Assembly (NCBI GenBank): GCA_016867835.1
Contig: VGIQ01000012.1
Span: 1-36,714, forward strand
DNA from: Calditrichota bacterium
GTDB lineage: Bacteria > Electryoneota > AABM5-125-24 > Hatepunaeales > Hatepunaeaceae
DNA: 36,714 bases
Reading direction: 5' to 3'
Numbering within the stretch: position 1 is the first letter of the stretch; each line of letters begins with the position of its first letter. The position numbers were made by a program, and so were the translations under genes. Positions 8,219-16,483 of this stretch are shown one piece after another. The notes below the pieces were generated by a model. It was not told where the DNA came from. It did no database searches and worked only from the letters and a program-made list of their open reading frames with translations.

Positions 8219-9050
8219 GCGCGACCGGGAGAAACTCACCTCGGACGAAAAGCGTCCGGTGCCGGACGGCGTATGGTTGAAGTGCGATTCGTGCGGTGAA
8301 ATCCTCTACCGCAAGGAACTTTCGCGCAACCTCGAAGTCTGCCCCAAATGCCGCTACCATTTCCGCGTCCCGGCGCAGGTCTTCATCGATCTGCTGCTCG
8401 ATTCAGGAAGCGTCGTCGAGCACGACCAGAAACTTCACTCGACCGACCCCCTTGAGTTCCGCGACAGCGCCAAGTATAGCGACCGGATCGTCAAATCGAT
8501 GGCTGCGACCGGACTCGGCGACGCGATCCGGTGTGTGTCGGGATCCCTTATGGAGCAACCGGTCGAGTTAGGAGTCATGGACTTCTCCTTTATGGGCGGG
8601 AGCGTCGGGTCGGCAGTAGGCGAGAAATTGGCCCGGGCAATCGACCGCGCCATCGCCGGCGGCAACGCGCTGGTAACAGTATCCTGTTCCGGCGGGATGC
8701 GAATGCAGGAGGGCGTATTCAGCCTAATGCAAATGGCCAAGGTCTCGGCGGCATTGGTTAAATTATCCCGCGCCCGGAAGCCCTATATCTCTATCATCGC
8801 CAATCCGACGACCGGCGGAACAACCGCCAGTTTCGCCATGCTCGGCGACGTCAACATCGCCGAGCCGCGTGCCTTGATCGGCTTTGCCGGGCCAAGGGTA
8901 ATCAAGCAGACCATCGGGCAGGACCTGCCGGAAGGTTTCCAGACCTCGGAGTTCCTGCTCGAAAAGGGCTTCCTCGACATGGTCGTCGAGCGAGTAAAGT
9001 TGAAGCAGACGGTCGGGACGCTGTTGGGGCACTTGATGGGAAGGAGTTGA
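8205..9050 (+). CDS. accD: Acetyl-CoA carboxylase carboxyltransferase subunit beta
   Basis: Beta half of the carboxyltransferase that makes malonyl-CoA for fatty-acid synthesis. The 281-residue protein begins with the diagnostic zinc ribbon, Cys27-x2-Cys30-x15-Cys46-x2-Cys49 (CDSCGEILY, CPKCRYHF). The crotonase-like core then shows MDFSFMGGSVGSAVGEK, SCSGGMRMQEG, PTTGGTTASFAMLGD and AEPRALIGFAGPRVI. The partner accA is not in the window. It is the last gene of the plus-strand run, with no downstream gene for about 500 bp. Confidence 0.96.
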   Translation: MAWFKRDREKLTSDEKRPVPDGVWLKCDSCGEILYRKELSRNLEVCPKCRYHFRVPAQVFIDLLLDSGSVVEHDQKLHSTDPLEFRDSAKYSDRIVKSMAATGLGDAIRCVSGSLMEQPVELGVMDFSFMGGSVGSAVGEKLARAIDRAIAGGNALVTVSCSGGMRMQEGVFSLMQMAKVSAALVKLSRARKPYISIIANPTTGGTTASFAMLGDVNIAEPRALIGFAGPRVIKQTIGQDLPEGFQTSEFLLEKGFLDMVVERVKLKQTVGTLLGHLMGRS

Positions 9051-9104
9051 TAGGGGGGGAAGGTGTGAGTGGTGTTTTTGTTGAAGATTGCCAGTTTAAA
9101 TGTG

Positions 9105-9126
9105 TGCCGGACGGCTTCGTCCGGCA
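9105..9126 (+). terminator. Hairpin after accD, possible terminator
   Basis: TGCCGGACG (9105-9113), loop gctt, CGTCCGGCA (9118-9126): a perfect 9-bp stem 55 bases after the accD stop. No T-run follows, so it may equally be one of the REP-like hairpins of this genome. Confidence 0.4.
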
Positions 9127-9217
9127 TGTGAGGGATAAGATGTGGTGCGACTGGAAGCAGAGGGGCTGCAGACTCTGCCAAGGCGCTGCTGCTGCGGGAG
9201 TGAGAAGGCAAAGGCGG

Positions 9218-9262
9218 CCCTGCGCTATTTCAAAAGATAGTAATTTTTGAAATAGCGCAGGG
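9218..9262. repeat. Perfect 18-bp inverted repeat
   Basis: Arms 9218-9235 (CCCTGCGCTATTTCAAAA) and 9245-9262 are exact reverse complements around a 9-base loop. It stands alone in an intergenic region. It could be a small mobile-element remnant or a transcribed hairpin. Confidence 0.75.
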
Positions 9263-9373
9263 GGGGTTTTCAAATTTTAGATAATCGCTGTAAGTGGTGT
9301 TAGAATGCGAACTTGGATCCTGCCTAATATCTGCTTGAGAAGATAAGCGCAAAAGGCACCGATCGTCTTGCCT

Positions 9374-9424
9374 GTGAAAGCGGGCATCCAGATGAAGTTG
9401 ACCTGGCTGGGTTCCCGCCTTCAC
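9374..9424. repeat. REP-like imperfect palindrome
   Basis: GTGAAAGCGGG (9374-9384) pairs with CCCGCCTTCAC (9414-9424) with one mismatch; the inner arms CATCCAG and CTGGGTT extend the symmetry partly. It is of the same kind as the shorter hairpin at 12198-12215. Confidence 0.6.
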
Positions 9425-9494
9425 GGTGACGACTCTCGAAATATCTGGCATTACTGCAAGTCACCATTAGTTCACCACTCCAGTCCACTATTCA

Positions 9495-9523
9495 TTGACA
9501 GGATTGGAATCCTGTTATACATT
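9495..9523 (+). promoter_or_regulatory. Promoter of purL
   Basis: TTGACA (9495-9500), a 17-bp spacer and TACATT (9518-9523); TATACA at 9516-9521 is an alternative -10 with a 15-bp spacer. The spacer includes the palindrome CAGGATT-gg-AATCCTG (9499-9514), a possible operator. The start would be near 9530, 23 bases before the purL TTG. Confidence 0.5.
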
Positions 9524-9540
9524 TTAGGTTCATTATTCAA

Positions 9541-9566
9541 GTCCTTGTCCCCTTGTCCCCTGATCC
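9541..9566 (+). repeat. Octamer repeat CCTTGTCC at the purL start
   Basis: CCTTGTCC is repeated in tandem and then degenerates to CCTGATCC. The TTG used as the purL start codon (9553) is the centre of the second unit. Confidence 0.55.
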
Positions 9567-11841
9567 TAATCCCCTCCTCACCGCAGCCTTAGCCCAGGGT
9601 CTGACCGCGGAGGAGTTCGCGAGCATCTGCGAAACTTTAGGCCGTGAGCCGAATCTGACCGAAGTGGCAATCTACGCCGTGATGTGGTCGGAGCACTGCT
9701 CATATAAAAACTCGATCCTCGAACTGAAGACGCTGCCCCGCTCCGGCGGACGGCTGCTCGCCCAAGCCGGTGAAGAGAACGCCGGGCTGGTCGATATCGG
9801 CGACGGCTGGGCGGTGGCGTTCAAGATCGAATCGCACAATCACCCCTCGGCAGTTGAGCCGTTCCAGGGTGCGGCTACCGGTGTCGGGGGTATCCTGCGA
9901 GACATCTTTACGATGGGCGCGCGGCCTATCGCGGTGCTCGACAGCCTCCGCTTCGGCATTCCCGAAGGCCGCGATAAGTCGCGGCAAGCCTACCTCTTCG
10001 ACGGCGTAGTCCGCGGCATTGGGCATTACGGGAACTGCTTCGGGGTGCCGACCGTTGCCGGGGAGGTGGCGTTCGATTCCTCCTATTCCGGCAACCCACT
10101 GGTCAATGCCATGGCCGTCGGCATCGTTCGCACCGACTGTATTTGCCGCGCCAAGGCGGCCGGTCCCGGCAATCCGGTTTATTACATAGGCTCCCGCACC
10201 GGTCGCGACGGCATCCACGGCGCGACCTTCGCTTCCGATGAACTCTCCGCCGATAACGAAGCGAAGCGCCCCTCGGTGCAGGTGGGCGATCCCTTCGCCG
10301 AAAAACTGCTCCTTGAAGCAACTCTGGAACTGGCCGCGACCGACGCTCTCGTCGCCATTCAGGACATGGGCGCGGCAGGACTTTCCTGTTCGTCTTCCGA
10401 AATGTCCGCCGCCGGCGGTGTGGGGATGTCTCTTGACCTCGACCGGGTGCCGCTCCGCGAGAACGATATGGAGGCGTGGGAGATCATGCTCTCCGAATCA
10501 CAGGAGCGGATGCTGCTCGTGGCAAAAGCCGGTCGGGAAGAGGAAATCGTCCGCACCGTTGGCAAATGGGACTTAAGTGCCGTAAAAGTGGGGACGGTCA
10601 CCGATGACGAACGGCTCCGTATAATGAGGCACGGCATCGAAGTCGCAAATATCCCGGCGAAGTCACTGGCGCTCGGTGGAGGCGCACCGCAATACCGCCG
10701 CGATTCGCGCCCTCCGGCTACGCTCGATGCGCTGACCGAATTCGATCCGCTGATGCTGCCCGATCCGGCCGATCCGGGAGCAACGCTCCTGAACCTGCTT
10801 GCCCATCCTGACATCGCCTCTAAATGGTGGGTCTTCGAGCAATACGACCAGTCGGTTCGGACCAACACGGTGCTCGAGCCGGGGCGCGGCGATGCAGCGG
10901 TTGTCCGCGTCGAAGGAACGACCAAGGGCTTGGCACTCAAGACCGACGGCAACGGTCGCAAAGTGCGCATCGATCCTCGTGTCGGGACGGCGCTTGCGGT
11001 CGTCGAAGCTGCTCGCAATGTTGCTTGCACCGGCGCGCTCCCGCTGGCAGTGACCAACTGCCTCAACTTCGGGCATCCTTACAAACCCGAGGTATATCAT
11101 TTCTTTCGTGAAGCCGTTGCCGGTATGGGCGAAGCCTGCCGCGCGCTCGAAACGCCGGTGACCGGTGGGAACGTCAGTTTCTACAACGAAACGGAAGGCG
11201 AAGCCGTCCTTCCAACACCGGTCATCGGTATGTTGGGGCTCCTCGACGATGTGCGCGACTTCGTCCCGGGATATTTCCAGAGCGAAGGTGACCTTATTTA
11301 CTTACTCGGCACGGCATCAGGTCACGGTCTGGGGGGGAGTAGTTACCTGAATGCCGTTCACCATTTGATGGCGGGAGCGCTCCCAGTGCCCGACTTTGTC
11401 GCGGAGCGATGTCTTCATAACCTGCTCGTTTCTGCGGCCAAGGCAAAATTGATCCGTTCCGCGCACGATGTATCCGATGGTGGTCTCGCGGTAGCACTGG
11501 CGGAATGTTGCATTATGAATGCAGAATGCAGAGTGCAAAATGCAGAATGGACTTTTGATTCGAAGACGGTGTATGGAGCAACTATTGATTACCCGGTAGA
11601 GAGATCCACTGCGGCGCATCTATTCGGCGAACCGCCAGGCTTGGTAGTGGTGAGCGTGAGGGCGGAGAGTGCGGCGCAGTTTGAGAGTCTAACCCGGGAG
11701 AACAGCGTCGCAGCCCGGCAAATCGGTCGGACAGGCGGTAGTTCGTTGAATTGGAGAGACGTCTTCGAATTGCCACTCAACCTGCTCATTGACGCCTACT
11801 ATAGGTCGATTCCTTTATTGATGGAAAATCAGAAGGGATAA
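9553..11841 (+). CDS. purL: Phosphoribosylformylglycinamidine synthase subunit PurL
   Basis: ATP-dependent synthetase subunit of purine synthesis, the small type that needs PurS and PurQ (not in the window). The 762-residue protein carries [10 protein letters not shown] with the catalytic His, [59 protein letters not shown] and [13 protein letters not shown]. The start is a TTG inside an octamer repeat; no ATG or GTG fits. Between [13 protein letters not shown] and GATIDYP about 20 extra residues (around 652-673) include [11 protein letters not shown], encoded by five tandem heptamers at 11517-11551. This is an in-frame repeat insertion that the normal enzyme lacks. Confidence 0.96.
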   Translation: MSPDPNPLLTAALAQGLTAEEFASICETLGREPNLTEVAIYAVMWSEHCSYKNSILELKTLPRSGGRLLAQAGEENAGLVDIGDGWAVAFKIESHNHPSAVEPFQGAATGVGGILRDIFTMGARPIAVLDSLRFGIPEGRDKSRQAYLFDGVVRGIGHYGNCFGVPTVAGEVAFDSSYSGNPLVNAMAVGIVRTDCICRAKAAGPGNPVYYIGSRTGRDGIHGATFASDELSADNEAKRPSVQVGDPFAEKLLLEATLELAATDALVAIQDMGAAGLSCSSSEMSAAGGVGMSLDLDRVPLRENDMEAWEIMLSESQERMLLVAKAGREEEIVRTVGKWDLSAVKVGTVTDDERLRIMRHGIEVANIPAKSLALGGGAPQYRRDSRPPATLDALTEFDPLMLPDPADPGATLLNLLAHPDIASKWWVFEQYDQSVRTNTVLEPGRGDAAVVRVEGTTKGLALKTDGNGRKVRIDPRVGTALAVVEAARNVACTGALPLAVTNCLNFGHPYKPEVYHFFREAVAGMGEACRALETPVTGGNVSFYNETEGEAVLPTPVIGMLGLLDDVRDFVPGYFQSEGDLIYLLGTASGHGLGGSSYLNAVHHLMAGALPVPDFVAERCLHNLLVSAAKAKLIRSAHDVSDGGLAVALAECCIMNAECRVQNAEWTFDSKTVYGATIDYPVERSTAAHLFGEPPGLVVVSVRAESAAQFESLTRENSVAARQIGRTGGSSLNWRDVFELPLNLLIDAYYRSIPLLMENQKG
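11517..11551 (+). repeat. Five tandem heptamers (GAATGCA type) inside purL
   Basis: Units GAATGCA, GAATGCA, GAGTGCA, AAATGCA and GAATGGA follow without gaps. Three 7-bp units make 21 bp, so the translated period is seven residues. The tract keeps the purL frame. Confidence 0.85.
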
Positions 11842-11845
11842 AGCC

Positions 11846-14230
11846 TTAACGCATTAGGACGGCTTTGACGGTGCGGGAATGGGAGCCGGACTGAAGGCGG
11901 AGGAAATAGACTCCCGATGGCATATTGACTTCTGATGTCATTCTGAACGAAGTGAAGAATCTGAACTGATGCGTGCCAGGCGAGAGGGGCCCGTCGTGGA
12001 GGCGGAGAATTTCCCTGCCGTCTATCGCGTAGAGGCTGAGCCGGACAGGAAAGAGACCCCCTACCTGTGCACTTGGAGGGCGGACATTCTTGTCCGCCCT
12101 TAGGGCGGGCAGGAATGCCCGCCCTCCAAGATCAACTGTCACCATCGCTTGGTCGTTAAACGGATTCGGCGCAATCGAGATCATGAGGGGATCATCATTC
12201 CGGCGAAAGCCGGAATCCAACCCAAAATCATCCACACTCAGCATTCCCACATTCACCGCCCATCTTTGCACATCCTCCTCCCATTCCTCCTCGCCGACCT
12301 GCTCCCGCGCATACCCGCTCACAACATACCTGCCGGTGTCTTGAAATGAAATGGACAAAGTGGACTCAATGGATAAAGTGTCCGCTCCGTCCAGTGTCCA
12401 CCAGAACTCAATCGAGTCGTTGTTGGCATTGAAGGGGATTAGTTCGAAGGTCGCTTCCTGACGAGGCTCAAGGGAAATTTCGGGCACATTCGGCTCGAAG
12501 GCCCGAATGACGCCGCGCACTTGAATCGCCCACTGGACGCTGTCTGCAGGCACCGGATCGACATTCGGGTCGAAGACCCTGGCTTTCAGAGCATACCCGC
12601 CCGTCCAGTCGAACGCGTAGGACCGGATTCCGATCCGGTCATCCCCTCCCACTTCCTCCCACCGCACCGCTGCGGAGTCGTAGAGCAACCACTCATACCG
12701 CAGGTTCTCCCTATCGCCAATGTAGGCAACCGAGTCGAGAGCGAATTCGATTTCGCTGTTGCGTTGGAGGGTGATGGAAAGTGTATCGGGGGTGTGGGAG
12801 GCGATTAGCAGGTCGCGGACGTGGACGAGCCAGCCAGTTTCTATCTCGCTATTTCCAGCCAAGACCTGGCAGGAAGCGCGAATATCACCGGTAGTTCGAA
12901 ATGTATATATCAGAATAGTGTCCTGACCAGCTGGCTCTCCGTCGACCATCCACCGATATTCCATTTCGGCCTGCCAGGGATTTCTGGCACCAACGCTGAA
13001 TGTGAATTCTTCATCCTTGAGAAGAGTCAGGATTGAGTCAGGAGGTGAAATATGATAGAACTCAAGTCCTAAAATCAGAGGCTCGAGCCTGATTAATGCG
13101 CCGTCTTCACCACTTTCTTCATCATCCCAGTTCTTCAATGTTCCTGCGATTACGGCTTCCCGTCCATTTCGAATCACCACAGACTTGTAGTCAATTCGTG
13201 TATTCGGCGTCAGGCGATCGGCCATCGCCACCGAGTCAGCGATATCTATGACTTCTCCATCCGGATTGATGCGCAGCACAAGCGGAACATGAGCCGAACC
13301 TCCTCCGAGAATCGGAGCATGCGACCAACCAACGAGAAGCAAAGTCCCGTTTGCGAATTGTGCCAGACTCTCACCGGCAGGGCTGCCACCACGTTCAAGG
13401 CGATAGGCTCGTTGAAAGATGAGGTCTCCGTTATTTTCTATATATAGGAGATAGACAGCTCCTCGATCTCGCAACTCCCCCACCTGACAAATTCCACCAA
13501 TGTAATATCCGCCGTTACGACTCGATATCATAGACGTAAAGGTGGTCGAAGAGTAGCGATGCTCGTCGATAATGTAATCGCGAGACCAGTCAACATCGCC
13601 ATCAAAATCGACCTTCCATATCCGGCCATAAAGCCTCGATCCTTGAGCATCGGCATGACGCCCGGCAGCGAGGATTCCATCCTCCATTTCGCGAATGGCA
13701 AAGATACCGCTTTGATAACCGTCCGGATCGAGATTGCGCTCCCACACTGGATCGCCATCGGAATTGGTCAGCGCGATATAACTCGAATAGCGCGTGGCTC
13801 CTCCTGCGAGGACGAACCGCTCGTCTTTAAGTTCAATCACAGCCTGGCAGCGAGTGGCATCGTAAGTCCGTTCCCAGAGTTGCTCGCCGTCAGCAGCAAG
13901 CAGTCCGGCTACGAAGCGGGTGTTTGGGAAGCCGATTTCGCCACCATAGAGGATATTGCCGGCATTGGTCTCTATAACTGAGTAGTTATCTGATCTCTCG
14001 CCATCCCTAACCCGCTGCCAGACCATATCACCTCCCTCATCGGTCCTGAGAATCCACGCCTCGAGGCGAGATGATCCTACGGCAACCATTCCGCCATTGT
14101 CCAGAGGAAAGAGGTCGTTGAGAATCTCAAAAGTTGCCTCACCGGCGTCGTAAAGATCAACCTGTGCTGCGCCCTGGGCGAATGACAATGCCGGACATAT
14201 TAAGGGCAAAATGTACTTATAAAGGCTCAT
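11846..14230 (-). CDS. Secreted beta-propeller/Ig-like protein with T9SS C-terminal sorting domain
   Basis: Protein of 794 residues, probably delivered to the cell surface by the type IX secretion system. Residues 1-19 are a signal peptide (MSLYKYILPLICPALSFAQ). About 25-390 contain repeated segments of the form GG(M/Y)VAVGSS..AWILRTDEGGDMVW and GRIWKVDFDGDVDWSR, resembling beta-propeller or delta-60 repeats. About 395-655 look like two or three Ig/PKD-like domains. The end (ISIAPNPFNDQAMVTVDL ... GVYFLRLQSGSHSRTVKAV) is the Por_Secre_tail sorting domain. Several repeats are translated inside it: the double hairpin 12072-12130, the palindrome 12192-12219 (DSGFRRNDD), the 11936-11966 repeat (FFTSFRMT) and a nonamer tract 12352-12378. 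The ligand is unknown. Confidence 0.85.
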   Translation of the reverse strand: MSLYKYILPLICPALSFAQGAAQVDLYDAGEATFEILNDLFPLDNGGMVAVGSSRLEAWILRTDEGGDMVWQRVRDGERSDNYSVIETNAGNILYGGEIGFPNTRFVAGLLAADGEQLWERTYDATRCQAVIELKDERFVLAGGATRYSSYIALTNSDGDPVWERNLDPDGYQSGIFAIREMEDGILAAGRHADAQGSRLYGRIWKVDFDGDVDWSRDYIIDEHRYSSTTFTSMISSRNGGYYIGGICQVGELRDRGAVYLLYIENNGDLIFQRAYRLERGGSPAGESLAQFANGTLLLVGWSHAPILGGGSAHVPLVLRINPDGEVIDIADSVAMADRLTPNTRIDYKSVVIRNGREAVIAGTLKNWDDEESGEDGALIRLEPLILGLEFYHISPPDSILTLLKDEEFTFSVGARNPWQAEMEYRWMVDGEPAGQDTILIYTFRTTGDIRASCQVLAGNSEIETGWLVHVRDLLIASHTPDTLSITLQRNSEIEFALDSVAYIGDRENLRYEWLLYDSAAVRWEEVGGDDRIGIRSYAFDWTGGYALKARVFDPNVDPVPADSVQWAIQVRGVIRAFEPNVPEISLEPRQEATFELIPFNANNDSIEFWWTLDGADTLSIESTLSISFQDTGRYVVSGYAREQVGEEEWEEDVQRWAVNVGMLSVDDFGLDSGFRRNDDPLMISIAPNPFNDQAMVTVDLGGRAFLPALRADKNVRPPSAQVGGLFPVRLSLYAIDGREILRLHDGPLSPGTHQFRFFTSFRMTSEVNMPSGVYFLRLQSGSHSRTVKAVLMR
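11936..11966. repeat. Dispersed repeat translated as FFTSFRMT
   Basis: This segment (tgtcattctgaacgaagtga and onward to 11966) splits the sorting domain between GTHQFR and MPSGVYFLRLQ. I recognise this sequence type as common intergenic repeat material in bacterial genomes; that part is from memory, not computed. Confidence 0.5.
12072..12130. repeat. Double-hairpin REP-like element inside the T9SS gene
   Basis: Two perfect 10-bp hairpins lie in tandem: AGGGCGGACA-ttct-TGTCCGCCCT (12077-12100) and AGGGCGGGCA-ggaa-TGCCCGCCCT (12102-12125). The outer flanks CTTGG and CCAAG are also complementary, so the whole 59-bp element is a palindrome. It is read in frame by the host gene. Near-identical architecture occurs at 29160-29216. 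Confidence 0.85.
12198..12215. repeat. REP-like hairpin inside the T9SS gene
   Basis: TTCCGGC (12198-12204), loop gaaa, GCCGGAA (12209-12215). It is translated on the minus strand as part of LDSGFRRNDD, the peptide that this palindrome type gives when it lies in a coding region. Confidence 0.65.
12352..12378. repeat. Nonamer repeat TGGACNNNN inside the T9SS gene
   Basis: TGGACAAAG, TGGACTCAA and TGGATAAAG on the plus strand, antisense to the gene, which reads it as LSIESTLSI. It belongs to the same nonamer family as 15314-15340 and 18102-18146. Confidence 0.65.
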
Positions 14231-14253
14231 TATCTATAGATCATTGAATCAGC

Positions 14254-14286
14254 AAGCGGGCATCACTTCACACTTGATGCCCGCTT
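14254..14286 (-). terminator. Hairpin between the two secreted-protein genes
   Basis: AAGCGGGCATCA (14254-14265) and TGATGCCCGCTT (14275-14286) form a perfect 12-bp stem with a 9-base loop just past the 14298 stop codon. There is no T-run. It may act as a terminator for the upstream minus-strand gene, or may be a repeat. Confidence 0.45.
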
Positions 14287-14297
14287 ACAATGGCATG

Positions 14298-14714
14298 CTA
14301 CCTCTGCGGTCCCGCGCTGTAATCGACCCAATCAGGTTCGATGTCCTCCCAATCCCATTCGGCTTCTATGGGGGGCACCTCGTTGCCACCGGAGATGAAT
14401 GCGTAGTTGTTCACCTCATCCACCCACCAGGTGATCACCCAATTGGTCGGTGCGTCGATCGGCGCAACCTCGGCATTGGTAATTGTCGTCGTCCATAAGG
14501 TGTAAGCAGTGTTTGGAGGGAGAGGTTCGCGGTGGACCTCGTTCTGACCGCTGAAAACGATGATTTCGGCTTCAACGTCATATTCGATAAAGGGGCCCCA
14601 GTCGAAAGTCACGGCGACTTCTACCTGCGCCAACGCCTCCCCCGGCGCGGTGAAGAGGGTGATCGCCGCCAGCAGGAGCATCGCGGCGAAGGTGAAGTTT
14701 GAGTGTCGGTCCAT
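14298..14714 (-). CDS. Small secreted hypothetical protein
   Basis: The 138 residues start with a clear signal peptide (hydrophobic core FAAMLLLAAITLF, cleavage after ALA-Q near residue 30). The mature part is acidic and rich in aromatic residues (VAVTFDWGPFIEYDVEAEI, NVVITWWVDEV-like strands, EAEWDWEDIEPDWVDY), suggesting one small beta-sandwich. I recognise no family. A GAGG ribosome-binding site lies 7-8 bases before the ATG and a promoter-like element at 14773-14801. A 12-bp hairpin follows the stop. Confidence 0.7.
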   Translation of the reverse strand: MDRHSNFTFAAMLLLAAITLFTAPGEALAQVEVAVTFDWGPFIEYDVEAEIIVFSGQNEVHREPLPPNTAYTLWTTTITNAEVAPIDAPTNWVITWWVDEVNNYAFISGGNEVPPIEAEWDWEDIEPDWVDYSAGPQR

Positions 14715-14772
14715 CGTTCAGTCCTCAGTTTGGGATCTACGGATGGCCCAGGCGGATGCCTATGCTGAAAGA

Positions 14773-14801
14773 AAAGTAACACCCAAAAGGCTGCCTGTCA
14801 A
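14773..14801 (-). promoter_or_regulatory. Possible promoter of the small secreted protein
   Basis: On the minus strand TTGACA (14801-14796), a 17-bp spacer and TACTTT (14778-14773). The -35 is perfect and the -10 is weak. The predicted leader is about 50 bases. Confidence 0.4.
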
Positions 14802-14901
14802 TGGACAGGACGCGACTCGCGGGAAAGATCTCGCCGGTCATCCCGCCCGAGCGCACATCTCATCGCAAGTCAGCCTCGAGCGCTCACCCCCCAAACCCTC
14901 C

Positions 14902-15306
14902 CTAATGCCCCGCGGCTGGAACTTTGGACTGGAGCGTATCCCCGGGCAGCGCCGGGTGGTAGATCACCGCGTCCGGCCGGATCGGATGCTCGACCTGCTC
15001 GTAGATGTCGCCACGACGCGTCGTGTCGAGCATCGTCAAAGTGATGAAGATGCCGAGGAAGACTACCGCCGAAACGAACACCAGCGAGTAGAGCCGGTGA
15101 TCATACTTCAAGTGCATGAAGTAAAGCCCGACCAGCGTTGCCTTGACAACCGCCACCGCAAGCGCTACGATGAGGTTGAGCGGTCCCAAGTGCACCTGAG
15201 CCACGGCAACCGTAACGATGGTGAGGAAAAAGAGCGCGCCGCCGATGCCGAGATAGATCTTCATCGGCATCACGTGCGGTTCGGAATGAGGTGCCGAAGG
15301 GTTCAA
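14902..15306 (-). CDS. coxD: Cytochrome c oxidase subunit IV family protein
   Basis: Small 134-residue membrane subunit of the haem-copper oxidase (prokaryotic subunit IV, COX4_pro type). Three membrane segments are visible: IYLGIGGALFFLTIVTVAVA, LIVALAVAVVKATLVGLYFMHL and LVFVSAVVFLGIFITLTML. The motif KATLVGLYFMHLKYD is typical of the family. The charged C-terminal tail of about 40 residues is probably extramembrane. It is the last gene of the act/cox cluster, 34 bp after coxC, with a nonamer repeat in the gap. Confidence 0.9.
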   Translation of the reverse strand: MNPSAPHSEPHVMPMKIYLGIGGALFFLTIVTVAVAQVHLGPLNLIVALAVAVVKATLVGLYFMHLKYDHRLYSLVFVSAVVFLGIFITLTMLDTTRRGDIYEQVEHPIRPDAVIYHPALPGDTLQSKVPAAGH

Positions 15307-15313
15307 TTCAAAC

Positions 15314-15340
15314 CCCTTTCCATTTCGTTCATTTCGTCCA
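15314..15340. repeat. Nonamer repeat between coxC and coxD
   Basis: On the minus strand TGGACGAAA, TGAACGAAA and TGGAAAGGG occupy nearly the whole gap between the coxC stop (15341) and the coxD start (15306). Same family as 18102-18146. Confidence 0.7.
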
Positions 15341-16027
15341 TTACCCTATTAAATAAAGCAGTGGAAAGAGGAAGATCCAGACCATATCGACGAGGTGCCA
15401 GTAAAGGCCGGTTACCTCGACCGGCGTGTAATAGGCGCTCGAAAAGTCGCCCCGTCGGGTCCGAATGATGAGCCAGGCGATGACTGCCATCCCGACCAGC
15501 ACGTGTAGTCCGTGCAGCCCGGTCATCCCGAAATAAATGCTGAAAAAGACATGCGGATTGGTGCCTTCGATGCCGGTGTAGGTGTAGAACTTGCCGGGCA
15601 ACTGGCCGACGTGGAACTTATGGGAGTACTCGAAATACTTGATGACCATAAAGGTCGCGGCCAGGAGCCAGGTTGCGACCAGCAATCGGGCGGCTTCGCT
15701 GCGGCGGTTAAGTTGCAGCGACCGGATCGCGACCGCGATCGTTACCGACGATGCGACGAGCACCAGCGTGTTGAGCCCGCCGAGCCGCCAGTCGAGCGCC
15801 AGGTGCGCGTTAGTGAACATCCCCGGATTCCAGGCGCGGTAGATCGCATAGGCGCAGAAAAGCCCGCCGAAGAAGAGCACCTCGGTCAGGAGGAAGACCC
15901 ACATCCCGAGTTTCGCCGCGTCCCGCTGTTGGTCGGCATCCGCAAAGTGGTGCTGGAACCAGGAGGGAGGGGCTGAGGGAATGAGGGGATGAGGGGATGA
16001 GGGATGCGAAGTATCCATGTACTGCAT
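15341..16027 (-). CDS. coxC: Cytochrome c oxidase subunit III
   Basis: The 228-residue subunit III of the caa3 oxidase, with about five to seven membrane helices. Conserved stretches are [26 protein letters not shown], the [11 protein letters not shown] motif and the closing [24 protein letters not shown]. Starts at 16027 and 16018 are both possible. The first 25 residues ([13 protein letters not shown]) are encoded by a tandem octamer repeat at 15975-16005, not by conserved family sequence. The start lies 3 bp after the stop of the frameshifted four-helix-bundle gene, so its translation may depend on that gene. Confidence 0.93.
   Translation of the reverse strand: MQYMDTSHPSSPHPLIPSAPPSWFQHHFADADQQRDAAKLGMWVFLLTEVLFFGGLFCAYAIYRAWNPGMFTNAHLALDWRLGGLNTLVLVASSVTIAVAIRSLQLNRRSEAARLLVATWLLAATFMVIKYFEYSHKFHVGQLPGKFYTYTGIEGTNPHVFFSIYFGMTGLHGLHVLVGMAVIAWLIIRTRRGDFSSAYYTPVEVTGLYWHLVDMVWIFLFPLLYLIG
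15975..16005. repeat. Octamer repeat in the 5' end of coxC
   Basis: On the plus strand GAGGGAAT, GAGGGGAT, GAGGGGAT and GAGGGATG. It is inverted relative to the related tract at 16484-16528, so the two flank the four-helix-bundle pseudogene as inverted repeats. Confidence 0.75.
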
Positions 16028-16030
16028 AGG

Positions 16031-16410
16031 TTAGGATTTTGAATCGCTCTTTGATCTAAGTTTGATTATCATTGACATCAGCATTGCTTCCAACTCACGC
16101 AAGCGTGAGAAATGGTCGTCGAAACGTTCTTCGACTATCAGACGCAGACGGCGGGCAAGTTCGAGTTGGGTCTCGATTTCCAGCAATGACCCACGCGCAA
16201 TATGAAGAGAGTGAATGTCCTCCGGACGGGAATGACGCCCGAATCCCCCGGCTATATTGCAGGGATTGAAGCGGCAGCCCGGCGCATCTGTTGAGTCAAT
16301 CCATAAATTTCTTCCTTCGGGAAGTGACCGGTTAGGACATAAATGGACTCGGCCAAGGTCATTGCCTTCTGCCAAACCTGCAACTCTCTAAAAGATCCGA
16401 TCTTTGCCAT
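16031..16410 (-). pseudogene. Four-helix-bundle (S23-type) protein gene, frameshifted
   Basis: From the ATG at 16410 the minus strand reads MAKIGSFRELQVWQKAMT and on to RRAAASIP, a textbook N-terminus of the four-helix-bundle family related to 23S rRNA intervening-sequence proteins. It then meets TAG at 16254-16252. Shifting by one base at about 16258-16260 restores the family motif ANIAGGFGRHSRPEDIH and continues through LEIETQLELARRL to a TAA at 16031-16033. One missing base (GCAATATAG for GC-N-AATATAG) explains it. Restored length would be about 126 residues, normal for the family. It interrupts the cox operon between coxA and coxC and is flanked by inverted octamer tracts. A sequencing or assembly error is possible. 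Confidence 0.85.
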
Positions 16411-16483
16411 CTCTGTTCACTATTGAGTTTGAATCAGTTGGATTTATCGAAAATTCAATTAAACAAATGTACCCTTTTCTCTT

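Larger units (their letters stand above)
9051..9552. other. Gene-free interval of about 500 bp, rich in hairpins and repeats
   Basis: No credible coding region. In order it holds a 9-bp GC stem at 9105-9126, an 18-bp perfect stem at 9218-9262, an imperfect palindrome at 9374-9424, a degenerate heptamer tract of TTCACC type around 9465-9495, and the purL promoter at 9495-9523. Small open frames here are repeat-derived. Confidence 0.7.

Noticed and set aside
9047-9250. Plus-strand frame of 67 residues after accD
   Set aside because: It reads through two hairpin repeats (9105-9126 and 9218-9262) and has no family-like sequence.
14560-15468. Plus-strand frame of 302 residues
   Set aside because: Runs antisense across the small secreted gene, coxD and part of coxC; no recognisable motif.
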